64,000 bases of DNA from Pusillimonas caeni (GTDB lineage Bacteria; Pseudomonadota; Gammaproteobacteria; Burkholderiales; Burkholderiaceae_B), in assembly GCF_003545815.1 (NCBI RefSeq), contig NZ_PDUW01000010.1, positions 109,507-173,506 on the forward strand. The letters run 5' to 3'. Position numbers and translations under genes: made by a program. Numbering within the stretch: position 1 is the first letter of the stretch; every line of letters starts with the position of its first letter. This document shows, in pieces, positions 10,831-21,179 of the stretch. The notes below the pieces were generated by a model. It saw nothing but the letters and a program-made list of their open reading frames with translations. It made no database searches and was not told the origin of the DNA.

Positions 10831-11891
10831 CTGCGCTGCATCACAAAGACGATTTTTTCATCGCCGAATATACCCTTGGCCTGCTCGATCCGGACGAAGT
10901 CGCGCAAGCCCACTCCTTGCTTGGGGCGGACGACAACGCCGTGGTATCGGCCCTGCAATGGGAAGCCCGGCTGCTCGAACTGACCGACGCGCTCACCCCG
11001 CTGAATCCTCCCGGCGCGCTGCTGGGCCGCATTCAGGACACCCTGGGCCTGCCGCGCAGCGTCCCCGCGGCGCCACCGCGGCCCGCACCCGAGCCGGCGG
11101 CCCGGCCCGCCCGCGCGCCTGCTCCGCCGCCATCGGCGCCGCCCGCCTCCACCGCGCAATCGGGGATGGCCATGGACTTCGAACCCCGGCTCATCAGGCC
11201 GGACGCCGCCTCGAAGCCCCCGGAGGCCGCCCGGCCGCCCCGATCCGCGCGCCCGGCGGAAGCGCCCGGCGCCGCCACCGCCCGCCGTGAAGCTCCGGCC
11301 GTTTCCGACGCGCCGGCACCCGAACCCGCAAGGGTGCGCGCCGCGCCGCCGGATCCCATCGAGGCCTTCAGGCCCGAGGCCGGCGCACGTGTCCCGTCCC
11401 GACGGGCGATCTGGCGCAGCCTGTGGTTCTGGCGCGCCCTCAGCGCGGCCCTGGCGATACTCGCCGCCGTGCTGGTGCTGCCCAAGGACACCTTCAAGCA
11501 CGATCCCGCGCTGAGCGCCTCGCTTCAACCGCCCACGGCGCCGGCGCCCAAGATCGTCCAGATCGCCATCATGCAGGCGCCGGGCCTCAGCTCCACTCCG
11601 GGCTGGGTCTTGACGGTGGACAGCCGGCAGAATCTCGTCCTGGCGCCCCAGGTGGACATCGTCGTGCCCGAATCGGAATCCGTGTACTTATGGACCTACA
11701 CCGAGCAATCGCCTCATCCGCGGCTTCTGGGCGTGGTCGACCCCGCCCGCTCACTGACCCTGCCCGTGGACGTGACCGGCGAAGTCAGACCCGGGCAGAT
11801 CTTTGAAATGACCCAAGAGCCCAGCATCGCCCCGCCCCAAGAGCCCGACGGGCCGATACTGTTCATCGGACGCACGGTCAGTCTCGGTTGA
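10827..11891 (+). CDS. RskA-like membrane anti-sigma factor
   Basis: The 354-residue product starts at the ATG that overlaps the sigma stop (ATGA). The N-terminal 75 residues form a zinc-less anti-sigma domain (IAEYTLGLLDPDE). A proline/alanine-rich linker of about 110 residues follows (80-190). One membrane helix lies at about 196-218, and the periplasmic RskA-type domain is C-terminal (GWVLTVD, then DPARSLTLPVDVTG). It is expected to hold the sigma factor at the inner membrane until a periplasmic signal triggers release. The long linker is unusual for the family. Confidence 0.82.
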   Translation: MTALHHKDDFFIAEYTLGLLDPDEVAQAHSLLGADDNAVVSALQWEARLLELTDALTPLNPPGALLGRIQDTLGLPRSVPAAPPRPAPEPAARPARAPAPPPSAPPASTAQSGMAMDFEPRLIRPDAASKPPEAARPPRSARPAEAPGAATARREAPAVSDAPAPEPARVRAAPPDPIEAFRPEAGARVPSRRAIWRSLWFWRALSAALAILAAVLVLPKDTFKHDPALSASLQPPTAPAPKIVQIAIMQAPGLSSTPGWVLTVDSRQNLVLAPQVDIVVPESESVYLWTYTEQSPHPRLLGVVDPARSLTLPVDVTGEVRPGQIFEMTQEPSIAPPQEPDGPILFIGRTVSLG

Positions 11892-11957
11892 GGGCCTTCG
11901 CATCTTTTGCAGGCGGAACTCCCTCGTCAGGCCGGCCGCCTTTCCCGCGGCGGCGCT

Positions 11958-12749
11958 TCAGTGCGGAGCGGCCGCATCCTGCTCTTGCAAGGCTTGCAAC
12001 TCCGCTTCGCTGAACCCCGCCTGGCGGCGGGCCTGCATATTGAAAGGGCCACGCAGGCGCGGCGCGCGATAATGCCGCGCCAGATCGCGGTACTGCGCCA
12101 CCGGATCGAGCCCGCGCTGCCGGCACAAATGCCCATACCATTTGTTGCCTATGGCCACATGCCCGATCTCGTCGCGCAGGATCACGTCCAGGATGGCCGC
12201 TGCCTGCTCGTCGCCCGCCTCGGCCAGCTTGGCGCGGATCGGCGGCGAGGCATCCAGTCCCCGCGCTTCGAGCGTGCGCGGCACCAGGGCCAGGCGCGCC
12301 AACAGGTCGTCCGAGGTGCGCTGGGCCATCTCCCACAGGCCGTCATGGGCCGGAAAATCACCGTACTCGTGGCCCATGCCGCGCAGATGGCCGGCCAGCA
12401 GGCTGAAGTGATGGGCCTCCTCGCGCGCCACGCGCAGCCAGTCGTGATAGAACCGCGCGGGCATGCCGGCAAAGCGCCAGACGATGTCCAGGGCGAGATT
12501 GATGGCGTTGAATTCGATATGGGCCAATGAGTGGATCAGCGCCGCCCTGCCCGCCGCGGTGTGCGCGGAACGCTGCTTGACCTTGAACGGCCCCACCAGT
12601 TCGGGGCGGGCCGGACGCCCCGGTATGCCGGGCGGTTCGGCCGCGCGCCACGCCGCGTCCACGTTCTGCGATGAATCGATGGCGGCCACGGCCGCCACCT
12701 TGTCGGCCGGCGCCTGGCAAAGCAGCGCCGCCAGGGCTTGCGCCCGCAT
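11958..12749 (-). CDS. Ferritin-like DUF455 protein, probable di-iron
   Basis: This 263-residue protein of the DUF455 ferritin-like group has helical repeats with EFNAINLALD, REEAHHF and DEIGHVAIG, which provide the E and ExxH ligands of a di-iron centre. The family is related to tRNA-hydroxylating MiaE proteins, but its substrate is unknown. The ATG at 12749 overlaps the merR stop (TGATG). Longer frames upstream are merR shadow. It converges on the anti-sigma gene. Confidence 0.8.
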   Translation of the reverse strand: MRAQALAALLCQAPADKVAAVAAIDSSQNVDAAWRAAEPPGIPGRPARPELVGPFKVKQRSAHTAAGRAALIHSLAHIEFNAINLALDIVWRFAGMPARFYHDWLRVAREEAHHFSLLAGHLRGMGHEYGDFPAHDGLWEMAQRTSDDLLARLALVPRTLEARGLDASPPIRAKLAEAGDEQAAAILDVILRDEIGHVAIGNKWYGHLCRQRGLDPVAQYRDLARHYRAPRLRGPFNMQARRQAGFSEAELQALQEQDAAAPH

Positions 12750-13141
12750 CAGTTGCCGCCGGAGGCGCCCAGAACCTGAGCCAGTTCGTCGCGCGCGGCC
12801 TGCAGTTCGGCTCGCAGCGTCTGCAGTTCGTGGCCGCTGAGGCGTACCGCGGCCTCTTGGTCGAAAGGCGCCTGGGCGTCGCCCAGGCGATTGCGCGCCC
12901 CGCTGATGGTAAAGCCCTGCTCGTAAAGCAGGTCGCGTATGCGGCGGATGAGCAGGACTTCGTGATGCTGGTAGTAGCGGCGATTGCCGCGCCGCTTGAC
13001 CGGCTTGAGCTGCGTGAACTCCTGTTCCCAGTACCGCAGTACATGCGGCTTGACGCAACACAGCTCGCTGACCTCGCCGATGGTGAAATAGCGCTTGGCC
13101 GGAATCGGCGGCAAGGTGACGGAAGTTTCAGTGGAACTCAT
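12749..13141 (-). CDS. MerR-family regulator
   Basis: This 130-residue protein has an N-terminal MerR winged helix (KRYFTIGEVSELCCVKPHVL onward) and a short C-terminal coiled coil (ALQAARDELAQVL type), with no obvious metal-binding cysteine cluster. MerR genes of this kind commonly lie just downstream of ihfA in beta- and gamma-proteobacteria; the target is unknown. It follows ihfA after 77 bases. Confidence 0.85.
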   Translation of the reverse strand: MSSTETSVTLPPIPAKRYFTIGEVSELCCVKPHVLRYWEQEFTQLKPVKRRGNRRYYQHHEVLLIRRIRDLLYEQGFTISGARNRLGDAQAPFDQEAAVRLSGHELQTLRAELQAARDELAQVLGASGGN

Positions 13142-13218
13142 GGGCGGAAGTTATGTGGTTTTGATGGCGGGGCTCGATCGGGACGAACCGGCGCGAAGGC
13201 GCGGCCGGCTTTCGCAGC

Positions 13219-13545
13219 TCAGTCGGACTGGCGCTGCGGGGCGGCCCCGGCCTGTTCGACCACGCTTTTGAGCTTCTGGCTGGCGTGGAAAGTAACAACG
13301 CGCCGGGCTTCGATGGGAATCACTTCTCCGGTCTTGGGATTGCGGCCCGGGCGCGGCGGCTTGTCGCGCACCTGGAAATTGCCGAAACCCGACAGCTTGA
13401 CTTCGGTTCCGCGCGCCAGGCATTCGCGGATCTCTTCGAAGAAGGTGTCGACGATGTCTTTGGCTTCCCGTTTGTTCAGCCCCACCCGCTCGAACAGCAG
13501 CTCGGCCAGTTCGGCCTTGGTCAAGGTACGCGAGTCTGAGTTCAT
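13219..13545 (-). CDS. ihfA: Integration host factor alpha subunit
   Basis: This 108-residue HU/IHF-family DNA-bending protein carries the [20 protein letters not shown] beta-arm that inserts a proline into the minor groove. The start is the ATG at 13545 ([13 protein letters not shown]), 14 bases after the pheT stop, with AGGAG upstream; the longer frame to 13620 lies inside pheT. It partners IhfB, encoded elsewhere. IHF often assists sigma54 promoters such as the two in this window. Confidence 0.95.
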   Translation of the reverse strand: MNSDSRTLTKAELAELLFERVGLNKREAKDIVDTFFEEIRECLARGTEVKLSGFGNFQVRDKPPRPGRNPKTGEVIPIEARRVVTFHASQKLKSVVEQAGAAPQRQSD

Positions 13546-13559
13546 ACTTGATAAGCTCC

Positions 13560-15974
13560 TTAAGCGCGCTGGCGCGCCCCGTGGGCGTCGACGAGCGCCT
13601 GCAGCAACCGGTTCATGCATTGCTCGACCCGGGCGTCATCCAGAGTGACCTGGTCGTCCTGCAGCCAGAACCGCAGCGCCATGCTCTTGTCGCCGCCTCC
13701 GGCCGCCTGGGCGGGATCGCGCCATACGTCGAACAGCCTGATGTCCTGGATAATGCCAAGAGTAGCATCAGATTCAATGGTTTGGGTAAGCGTGTTCAGT
13801 AAATCCTGATACAAGACGTTGGCGCCGACCCAGAAAGCCAGGTCGCGCACGACCACGGGCTGGCGCGAAAGCTCGCGCGGATGAGGCATGAGCTGGGTTT
13901 CGATGGCCTGTACGTCCACTTCGAACACCACGGGCGCATGCGCCAGGTCGGCCTGCTGTATCAGGCGCGGGTGCAGTTCGCCTATCCAGCCCACGGCCCG
14001 CCCTTCCAGCACCAGGCGGGCGCTGCGGCCGGGATGCAGGGCCGGATGCTCGGCCGACTCGCAGCGCAAGTGCGCGGCGCGCCCTCCCAACAGAGTCTCG
14101 ACATCCTTCTTCACATCGTAGAAATCGACCTGGCGTGTGGGAACGCCCCACTGCTCTTCCAGGGCGGGCCCCCAGGCGGCGCCGGCCAGGCGCTGCGGCT
14201 GCGCCACTCCCGCGACCGCAAGCTCGCCGTTACGCACCGAGGCGTCACGGTAAAAGACGCGGCCCAGCTCGAATACACGCACCCGAGGCTGCTTGCGGTT
14301 GGCGTTGTGACGGATGTTGTCCACCAGGCCGGCGATCAGGCTCGAGCGCATGACCGCAAGCTGGCTGGCGATGGGATTGAGCAGGCGGATGGGATCGGCG
14401 TTGCCGGCGTACTCGCGCTCCCAGTCTTCCTGGACGAAGGAGAAATTGACGACCTCTTGATAGTCCATGGCGGCCATGGCATGGCGCAAGGCGTGGGGTC
14501 CGCGCAGATTCTCGGCGTCGACGCGCATCCGGGCGCGCGCGCGCGGCGGCTCGTCCGGTAGGCGCTCGAAGCCGTAGATACGCGCCACCTCTTCGATCAG
14601 GTCCTCTTCGATTTCGATGTCGAAACGGTACGAGGGCGGCACCACGCTGAAGATGCCGTCCCGGCATTCCCACGACAGGTCGAGGCTGTCGAAGATGCGC
14701 TCGACCTCGGCCTGTTCGACCGGCACGCCCAGCACGCGATGGCAGCGCTGCAGGCGCATCTGCACCGGCTTGCGCTCGGGCAGATTGATCACCTGGTCGT
14801 CGATGGGGCCTGCCTTGCCGCCGCAGACCTGCAGAATCAGGCTGGTGATGCGCTCGAGGTCGCGCACCACGTTCTGGAAATCGACGCCGCGCTCGAAGCG
14901 ATGGCTGGCTTCCGAACTGAATTTATAACGGCGGGCCTTGCCCATGATGGCGTCGGGCCACCAGAACGCCGCTTCGACGTAGATGTCCGTGGTGTCGAGC
15001 GTCACGGCGGTGGCTTCGCCGCCCATGATGCCGGCCATGCTTTCTACGATCTCGCCCGCGGCGATGATGCCCACGTCGGGGGCGAGTTCCACCGTCTGGC
15101 CATTGAGCAACTCGAGCTTCTCGCCCTGTTTCGCCCAGCGCACCGTCAGGCCGCCCTGTATGCGCTGCAGATCGAAGACATGGGTCGGACGGCCCAGTTC
15201 CAGCATCAGGTAGTTGGAAATATCCACCAGGGCAGAGACGGAGCGCTGGCCGGCCCGCTCGAGCCGCGCCACCATCCAGTCCGGCGTCCTGGCGCGCGCG
15301 TTCACCCCCCGGATGACGCGCCCGCCGAAGCGGCCGCACAGGTCGGGCGCCTGCACGTCGACCGGCAGGCGGTCATCGATCTCGACCGCTGCCGGCGCGG
15401 CCTCGGGCAAGGCCAGCGGCGCGCCGGTCAGGGCCGCCACCTCTCGCGCCACGCCCAGGATGGACAGGCAATCGGCCCGGTTGGGCGTGAGCTTGAGGGT
15501 GAACAGCGTGTCGTCCAGATCGAGCGCCTCGCGCAGCGATTGGCCGACCGTGGCGCCCGCGTCCAGTTCGAGCAGCCCGGCGTGGTCCTGCGACAGGCCC
15601 AGTTCGCGCGCCGAGCACAGCATGCCGAAGGACTCGACCCCGCGCATCTTGGCTTTGCCGATCTTCATGCCGCCGGGCAGCACGGCGCCCAGGCGCGCCA
15701 GGGGAACCTTCAGGCCGGCGGCCGCATTGGGCGCGCCGCAGACGATCTGCAGCGGCTGGCCGGAACCGTCGTCCACGCGGCACACACGCAGCTTGTCGGC
15801 GTCGGGATGCTTCTCGACGTCGACGATATGGGCCACCACGATGCCGCTGAAAGGCGGCGCGACCGGCTCGGTTTCTTCCACTTCGAGACCGGCCATGGTC
15901 AGGCGATGGGACAGTTCGTCGGTGGACAGGTCGGGATTAACGAACGTGCGTAGCCAAGATTCCGGGAATTGCAT
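13560..15974 (-). CDS. pheT: Phenylalanyl-tRNA synthetase beta subunit
   Basis: This 804-residue full-length beta chain has an N-terminal B1/tRNA-binding OB domain ([20 protein letters not shown]), B3/B4 and B5 domains, a catalytic-like core, and a C-terminal anticodon-binding ferredoxin fold ([14 protein letters not shown]). It forms an alpha2-beta2 enzyme with PheS that charges tRNA-Phe. It lies 46 bases after pheS, and the ribosome site is weak. Confidence 0.96.
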   Translation of the reverse strand: MQFPESWLRTFVNPDLSTDELSHRLTMAGLEVEETEPVAPPFSGIVVAHIVDVEKHPDADKLRVCRVDDGSGQPLQIVCGAPNAAAGLKVPLARLGAVLPGGMKIGKAKMRGVESFGMLCSARELGLSQDHAGLLELDAGATVGQSLREALDLDDTLFTLKLTPNRADCLSILGVAREVAALTGAPLALPEAAPAAVEIDDRLPVDVQAPDLCGRFGGRVIRGVNARARTPDWMVARLERAGQRSVSALVDISNYLMLELGRPTHVFDLQRIQGGLTVRWAKQGEKLELLNGQTVELAPDVGIIAAGEIVESMAGIMGGEATAVTLDTTDIYVEAAFWWPDAIMGKARRYKFSSEASHRFERGVDFQNVVRDLERITSLILQVCGGKAGPIDDQVINLPERKPVQMRLQRCHRVLGVPVEQAEVERIFDSLDLSWECRDGIFSVVPPSYRFDIEIEEDLIEEVARIYGFERLPDEPPRARARMRVDAENLRGPHALRHAMAAMDYQEVVNFSFVQEDWEREYAGNADPIRLLNPIASQLAVMRSSLIAGLVDNIRHNANRKQPRVRVFELGRVFYRDASVRNGELAVAGVAQPQRLAGAAWGPALEEQWGVPTRQVDFYDVKKDVETLLGGRAAHLRCESAEHPALHPGRSARLVLEGRAVGWIGELHPRLIQQADLAHAPVVFEVDVQAIETQLMPHPRELSRQPVVVRDLAFWVGANVLYQDLLNTLTQTIESDATLGIIQDIRLFDVWRDPAQAAGGGDKSMALRFWLQDDQVTLDDARVEQCMNRLLQALVDAHGARQRA

Positions 15975-16020
15975 GATGTATTGTCAGATCCGTTTGCAAC
16001 GGCTGGCGTCCAGACGGCGC

Positions 16021-17043
16021 TCAGCGATTGAATTGACGCAGGAAGCGCAAGTCGCCTTCGAAGAACTGGCGCAGGTCGTTGACGCCATGGCGCAGCATGG
16101 TCAGGCGTTCGAGCCCCGATCCGAAGGCAAAGCCGATATAGCGTTCGGGGTCGAGGCCGAAGTTGCGCACCACCTGGGGATGCACCTGCCCCGAACCCGA
16201 GATCTCGAGCCAGCGTCCCTGGTTGGGGCCCGAAGAGAACATCATGTCGATTTCGGCCGAGGGCTCGGTGAAGGGAAAGAAAGAGGGGCGAAAGCGCACT
16301 GACAGTTCGTCGGTCTCGAAGAAGGCGCGCAGGAAATCCGTGTAGACGCCCTTGAGATCGGCAAAGGAGATGTCCTCGGCGATCCACAGGCCTTCGACCT
16401 GGTGGAACATGGGCGAATGCGTGGCATCGCTGTCGACGCGGTAGGTGCGGCCCGGCGCAATGACCTTGATCGGCGGCTTGTTCATGCGCGCATAGCGCAC
16501 CTGCATGGGGCTGGTGTGCGTGCGCAGCAACAGCGGCAGCCCGCTTTCATCCTTCATGTCCACGTAGAAGGTGTCCTGCATGGACCGGGCGGGATGGTTC
16601 TCGGGATTGTTCAGGGCGGTGAAGTTGGTCCAGTCGTTCTCGATTTCAGGCCCCTCGACCGAGTCGAAGCCGATCGACGCGAAGATGGCCTGCACCCGCT
16701 GCCATGTCTGGATGACGGGATGGATGCCGCCGGCTCCCCGGCCTCGACCGGGCAGGGTCACATCGATGGTTTCGGCGGCCAGGCGCTTGTCCAGTTCGGC
16801 CTGTACAAGCTCGGCGCGGCGCTGGTTGAGCAGCCCTTCGATCTGCTGCTTGACCTGGTTGATGCGTCCGCCCTGCTCGCGCTTTTGTTCCGGGTCGAGC
16901 TGGGCCAGCCCCTTGAGCAAGGCGGTAAGCGCGCCCTGCTTGCCCAGAAAGCGCGCCTTGGCGTTCTCGAGCGCGGCCGGGTCGGCGGCCTGGGCGAAGA
17001 GTTCTTTTGCCTGGGATATCAGGTCATCAGCCGGTAAGGTCAT
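16021..17043 (-). CDS. pheS: Phenylalanyl-tRNA synthetase alpha subunit
   Basis: This 340-residue catalytic chain has an N-terminal coiled coil (1-90) and a class II synthetase core. Motif 2 lies near [11 protein letters not shown] and motif 3 is [11 protein letters not shown]. It activates phenylalanine and transfers it to tRNA with PheT. It follows rplT after 75 bases that contain a possible attenuator hairpin. Confidence 0.96.
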   Translation of the reverse strand: MTLPADDLISQAKELFAQAADPAALENAKARFLGKQGALTALLKGLAQLDPEQKREQGGRINQVKQQIEGLLNQRRAELVQAELDKRLAAETIDVTLPGRGRGAGGIHPVIQTWQRVQAIFASIGFDSVEGPEIENDWTNFTALNNPENHPARSMQDTFYVDMKDESGLPLLLRTHTSPMQVRYARMNKPPIKVIAPGRTYRVDSDATHSPMFHQVEGLWIAEDISFADLKGVYTDFLRAFFETDELSVRFRPSFFPFTEPSAEIDMMFSSGPNQGRWLEISGSGQVHPQVVRNFGLDPERYIGFAFGSGLERLTMLRHGVNDLRQFFEGDLRFLRQFNR

Positions 17044-17064
17044 GGATCATCGCTTCCAAAAGCA

Positions 17065-17089
17065 AACGGAGCCCACAAAGAGCCCCGTT
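17065..17089 (-). terminator. Possible pheST attenuator or weak terminator
   Basis: In the rplT-pheS gap an eight-pair stem (17065-17072 with 17082-17089, one G-U pair) encloses nine bases. On the minus strand it is followed by TGCTTTTGG, a poor U-tract. It may reduce read-through into pheST. I did not find a phenylalanine-rich leader peptide, so classic attenuation is not shown. Confidence 0.3.
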
Positions 17090-17118
17090 CGCAGCAACAC
17101 AATATCGTGATCGGCGGC

Positions 17119-17478
17119 TTAGGCAGCCAGAGCGGCGCGCGCCTGGGCGACGACGGCGGCGAAGCCCGCCTTGTCGTTCACCGCCATGTCGGCGAGCACC
17201 TTGCGATCCAGTTCGATAGAGGCCTTCTTGGTACCGGCGATGAAGGCGCTGTACGTGATGCCCAGTTCGCGGCAGCCGGCATTGATGCGGGTGATCCACA
17301 GAGCGCGGAAAGTGCGCTTCTTGTTGCGGCGGTCGCGGTAGGCGTACTGGCCGGCCCGCATGACCGCCTGTTTGGCGATGCGGAAGACGTTGCCGCGGCG
17401 ACCGCGGTAGCCTTTGGCGGCACTGATGACTTTCTTATGACGGGCGCGGGCGGTAACGCCGCGTTTTACGCGTGGCAT
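17119..17478 (-). CDS. rplT: Ribosomal protein L20
   Basis: This 119-residue L20 has the basic N-terminus [17 protein letters not shown] and the conserved [18 protein letters not shown] segment. It binds 23S rRNA early in 50S assembly and often represses its own operon through the mRNA leader. It follows rpmI after 22 bases. Confidence 0.97.
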   Translation of the reverse strand: MPRVKRGVTARARHKKVISAAKGYRGRRGNVFRIAKQAVMRAGQYAYRDRRNKKRTFRALWITRINAGCRELGITYSAFIAGTKKASIELDRKVLADMAVNDKAGFAAVVAQARAALAA

Positions 17479-17500
17479 GGTAGGGAATCTCCGTTAGTGA

Positions 17501-17698
17501 TCAAGCAAAAGGCATCATGGCCTTGACCGAGGCGACGTCGGCTTTATGCACGGCCGCCGAACCGCGCAGATGGCGCTTGTTCTTGGTGGTCTTCTTAGTA
17601 AGGATATGGCGCTTGAACGCCTGTCCGCGCTTGATGGATCCGCTACCACGAACCACGAAGCGCTTGGCAGCGCCTCGCTTGGTCTTCATTTTTGGCAT
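17501..17698 (-). CDS. rpmI: Ribosomal protein L35
   Basis: This 65-residue L35 ([14 protein letters not shown], with [14 protein letters not shown]) is strongly basic. The start is the ATG at 17698; the frame is open further upstream, but that part is untranslated leader. It is the first gene of the rpmI-rplT-pheS-pheT-ihfA-merR run here because infC lies elsewhere. Confidence 0.97.
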   Translation of the reverse strand: MPKMKTKRGAAKRFVVRGSGSIKRGQAFKRHILTKKTTKNKRHLRGSAAVHKADVASVKAMMPFA

Positions 17699-18011
17699 GA
17701 TAAAACTCTGTTGTGATTTATGGCCGCAGGTGGCTTGCCCGCTAAGGCAGCACTTGACAAACCCACCGGGGTAACTCGGCCTGGACAGCAAAAAGCCGCT
17801 GCCAAGGCATCGCCCCGTTTTTAGCCATTTTTTGGGTTTCTTCCCGACTTGCAAAAGGTGCGCAACTGGGAAAAGCCCTTGATTATAAGATAATTCTTGG
17901 CCTTTTGCATAGGGATCGCCGCCCTGTGCATGACCGCCATGGCGTGCAAGCGCCAGCAGGCTGCGGTGGCGCCGGGCCTGGAGCAAGCGGTGGGCGTCTC
18001 GCAATAGGCGG
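17699..18011 (-). promoter_or_regulatory. rpmI leader and promoter region
   Basis: This 313-base stretch between comM and rpmI holds no convincing gene. On the minus strand a perfect TATAAT (17882-17887) suggests a promoter about 185 bases upstream of rpmI; the -35 is poor. The resulting leader of about 175 bases is long enough for L20-type autoregulation. I can see GC-rich hairpin potential near 17745-17815 but cannot prove an L20-binding fold by eye. Confidence 0.45.
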
Positions 18012-19532
18012 TCAGCCCCAGGGCTGCCGATAGCGGGCCGCCTCCGCCAGGTGGCCGCCGTCGATCGAATCTTCTTCCGCCATGTCGGCCAGCGTGCGCG
18101 CCACGCGCAGCACGCGATGCACCACCCGGGCGGACCAGCTCCAGCGCCGCATGGCCTCGCGCAGCAGCGAGCGCGCATCGTCCTTCAGGCCGCAGTGGCG
18201 TTCTATGGCTTCGACGTCCAGCTTGGCGTTGAGGCCGGACTGCCTTTCAAGCTGTCTTGCGCGGCAGCGCTCCACCCTGGTCCGTATGGGCCCGGACGCC
18301 TCGCCGGGAGGCGCGTCCAGCCAATCAGCCTCGGCCGCCGGCAGGCTGATCTGCAGATCGATGCGGTCGAGCAGCGGTCCCGAGATGCGGCCGCGGTATT
18401 TGTCGATGCGATCGGGCGTGCAGGCGCATCGCATGCGGGCATGGCCCAGCCAGCCGCAGGGGCAAGGATTCATGGCCGCGACGAGTTGGAACTCGGCGGG
18501 AAATTGCAAGGTCACGCTGGCTCTGGCTATGGATACGCAGCCGGTTTCGAGCGGTTCGCGCAAGGCCTCGAGCACGTGGCGCTGGAATTCGGGCAGCTCG
18601 TCCAGAAAGAGCACGCCGTGGTGGGCCAGGCTGATTTCGCCGGGCTTGGGACGCGCTCCTCCGCCCACCAGCGCGGGCATGGAGGCCGAATGATGCGGCG
18701 CCCGAAATGGCGCCAATGAGCTGAAGCGCGGCTCTTTGCCGCCGACACTGGCCAGCGCGGCCACCTCGAGGGACTGTGGGTCGCTCAGCGCCGGCAAAAG
18801 GCCCGGCAGGCGATGTGCAAGCATGCTTTTGCCCGCGCCCGGCGGGCCCGACATCAAGAGGCTATGCCCGCCGCAGGCCGCTATTTCGAGCGCCCGGCGC
18901 GCAGCCGGCTGGCCTCGCACCTCGGACATGCAGGCCAATGGCGGGTGCTGAACCGCCCACGGCGACGCCGCCGCCGGCGCGAGGGGATCGCCGCCGCAAA
19001 AATGCTCGACGACATCGCGCAGGCAGCCTGCCGCCAAAACCCGCAGCCCGGGCACGTGGGCGGCCAGCCCGGCGCAAGCGACCGGCAGCACCAGGGCCGC
19101 GCCGGGCTGGCTGCGGGCGACGGACAGCGCAATGGCCAGCGGCGCCGCCACCGGCACCACGGCTCCGGTGAGGGAAAGCTCGCCCGCGAATACATATCCG
19201 TCCAGCTCCGGAGGCGCCCCGCCGCCTCGAGCCGCCGGCGCGGCGATCTGGCCCGAGGCCGCCAGCACGCCGAGCGCGATGGACAGGTCGAAGCGCCCGG
19301 ACTCCTTGGGCAGGTCGGCCGGCGCCAGGTTCACCGTGATGCGGCCGGCGGGAAACTCGTAGCCGCTGCTGATGATGGCCGAGCGCACCCGCTCGCGGCT
19401 TTCGCGCACCCCGGTGTCGGGCAGGCCGACCAGGCCGAAGGAAGGAAGACCGGGGCCCACGTGCACCTCGACCCGGACGGCAAAGCCTTGCAGTCCGCAC
19501 AGCGCCTGGCTGGCCAATACCGCTAAGGACAT
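18012..19532 (-). CDS. comM: ComM / YifB family AAA+ ATPase (Mg-chelatase-like)
   Basis: This 506-residue protein has an N-terminal ChlI-like Lon-type fold (1-170), a AAA+ core with Walker A GPPGAGKS and Walker [11 protein letters not shown], and a cysteine-containing insert ([20 protein letters not shown]). ComM is a hexameric helicase that drives branch migration when single-stranded DNA is integrated during natural transformation. It is of typical length and intact. Confidence 0.92.
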   Translation of the reverse strand: MSLAVLASQALCGLQGFAVRVEVHVGPGLPSFGLVGLPDTGVRESRERVRSAIISSGYEFPAGRITVNLAPADLPKESGRFDLSIALGVLAASGQIAAPAARGGGAPPELDGYVFAGELSLTGAVVPVAAPLAIALSVARSQPGAALVLPVACAGLAAHVPGLRVLAAGCLRDVVEHFCGGDPLAPAAASPWAVQHPPLACMSEVRGQPAARRALEIAACGGHSLLMSGPPGAGKSMLAHRLPGLLPALSDPQSLEVAALASVGGKEPRFSSLAPFRAPHHSASMPALVGGGARPKPGEISLAHHGVLFLDELPEFQRHVLEALREPLETGCVSIARASVTLQFPAEFQLVAAMNPCPCGWLGHARMRCACTPDRIDKYRGRISGPLLDRIDLQISLPAAEADWLDAPPGEASGPIRTRVERCRARQLERQSGLNAKLDVEAIERHCGLKDDARSLLREAMRRWSWSARVVHRVLRVARTLADMAEEDSIDGGHLAEAARYRQPWG

Positions 19533-19687
19533 GGACGCATACTCCGCTGCAATGATGATGAGCGGCAGTATGCGGCAGGAATGCTTTCAGGCGGACCACC
19601 GCCGGATGAAGTTGCCCATCCGTAGTAGTCCGCCCGAGTCTATCGGCCGGCTTGCACCTGTCCCGCACAAAACCGACCGGCGCTGAA

Positions 19688-21079
19688 TCAGCCTCCCACC
19701 TTCTTGGCGATGGTGTCTTCCGCCAGCGAGCCCTGGTAGCCGTTGAGGAAGAGGTTGAGCAGCAGGGCCGTGACCGCGGCAAGGACGATGCCGCTGTGCG
19801 TGAACGCCGACATCCACTGGGGCAAGGCGCTGAACACCTTGTCGTTGACCATGGGGATCATGCCCACGACCACGCTGACGGCGACGATGAACAGATTGTG
19901 GCGGCTCTCGTCCCGCTTGTAGTCAACGCCGGCCAGCATCTTGATGCCGGTGGCGGCCACCATGCCGAACATGACGATGCCCGCGCCGCCCAGCACGGCC
20001 TGCGGAATCAGGGCGAACATGAGGGACAGCTTGGGAAACAGCGCCAGCACGATCATGATGACGCCGGCCGTGGCGCAGACCCAGCGGCTCTTGACGCCGG
20101 TGACACCTACCAGGCCGACGTTCTGCGAGTACGTGACATAGGGAAAGGTATTGAAGACGCCGCCGATGAAAGTGCCCAGGCCGTCGACCCTCAAGCCGCG
20201 CGTCACGTCCCGAGACGTCACCTTCTTGCCGACCATTTCGGCCACCGCCAGCATCATGCCCGTGGTTTCGACCATGACCACGATCATGACGATGGACAAG
20301 GCGACGATGGGTGCGATATGGAACTCCGGGGCGCCGAAATGAAAGGGCGCGATGAATTCGAACCAATGCGCCTGGCCCACTCGCGAGAAATCGACCCTGC
20401 CCAGCAGCGCCGTCACGATGAACCCTATGACGATGCCCAGCAGCACGGCGATGTTGCGCAGGAAGCCGCGTGCATACTTGTTGATGGCAATGATGGCGAA
20501 CAACACCAAAAACGTGATGCCCAGGTTGACGGGGTCACCCGCGTTGGGCCCGCGGCCCGCCACCCAGCCCACGCCGACCGGAATGAGATTGAGCCCCGTG
20601 ACCGTAATGACCGTGCCCGTGACCACCGGCGGGAAAAGCTTGGTCATGCGGCCCACCAGCGGAGCCAGGAGCATGGTAATGACGCCCGCGGCAATGATCG
20701 CGCCGAACATGCCGCGCAAGCCTATGTCGGGACTGGACACCATCGCCATCATCGGCGGCACGGCGGCGAAGGTGCAGCCCATCATGAGCGGCAGGCGGAT
20801 GCCGAACTTCCATATTCCGACGGACTGGATGAAGGAAGCGATGCCACAGACAAAAAGATCGGCGCTGATCAACAGCCCGATCTCCTCGGTGGAAAGCCCT
20901 GCCGCGCCTCCTATCAATATGGGTACCGCGATGGCGCCGGCATACATCACCAGCACGTGCTGCAAGCCGAAAAAGAAAAGCCTGTTGGCCGGCAGCACCT
21001 CATCCACCGGCGCCACCTTGGGCTGCTGCCCCGCTTGCTCGGCCATGCCGGCCCGGGTCCCACTGGCAATTGCTTCCAT
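19688..21079 (-). CDS. NCS2/NAT nucleobase permease, xanthine/urate subgroup
   Basis: This 463-residue, roughly 14-helix inner-membrane transporter starts at the ATG at 21079 behind AGGAGG. It has the helix-1 QH motif (Q40-H41 in FFFGLQHVLV) and the family signature YSQNVGLVGVTGVKSR. In this family QN followed by TG is typical of xanthine/uric acid carriers, whereas uracil carriers have EN and TR. It is the last gene after the Rieske oxygenase and TIM-barrel genes (gap 100 bases) and probably imports their substrate. The exact substrate is inferred. Confidence 0.85.
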   Translation of the reverse strand: MEAIASGTRAGMAEQAGQQPKVAPVDEVLPANRLFFFGLQHVLVMYAGAIAVPILIGGAAGLSTEEIGLLISADLFVCGIASFIQSVGIWKFGIRLPLMMGCTFAAVPPMMAMVSSPDIGLRGMFGAIIAAGVITMLLAPLVGRMTKLFPPVVTGTVITVTGLNLIPVGVGWVAGRGPNAGDPVNLGITFLVLFAIIAINKYARGFLRNIAVLLGIVIGFIVTALLGRVDFSRVGQAHWFEFIAPFHFGAPEFHIAPIVALSIVMIVVMVETTGMMLAVAEMVGKKVTSRDVTRGLRVDGLGTFIGGVFNTFPYVTYSQNVGLVGVTGVKSRWVCATAGVIMIVLALFPKLSLMFALIPQAVLGGAGIVMFGMVAATGIKMLAGVDYKRDESRHNLFIVAVSVVVGMIPMVNDKVFSALPQWMSAFTHSGIVLAAVTALLLNLFLNGYQGSLAEDTIAKKVGG

Positions 21080-21179
21080 AATGATCCTCCTTGTTGCGCC
21101 GGCCCGCTCTTCATGGCGGAGCTCGTCGCGTCTTGTCTCGGGTAGTGGTGTTTTTTTGGTGTTTGCTATGCGTCGGCGG

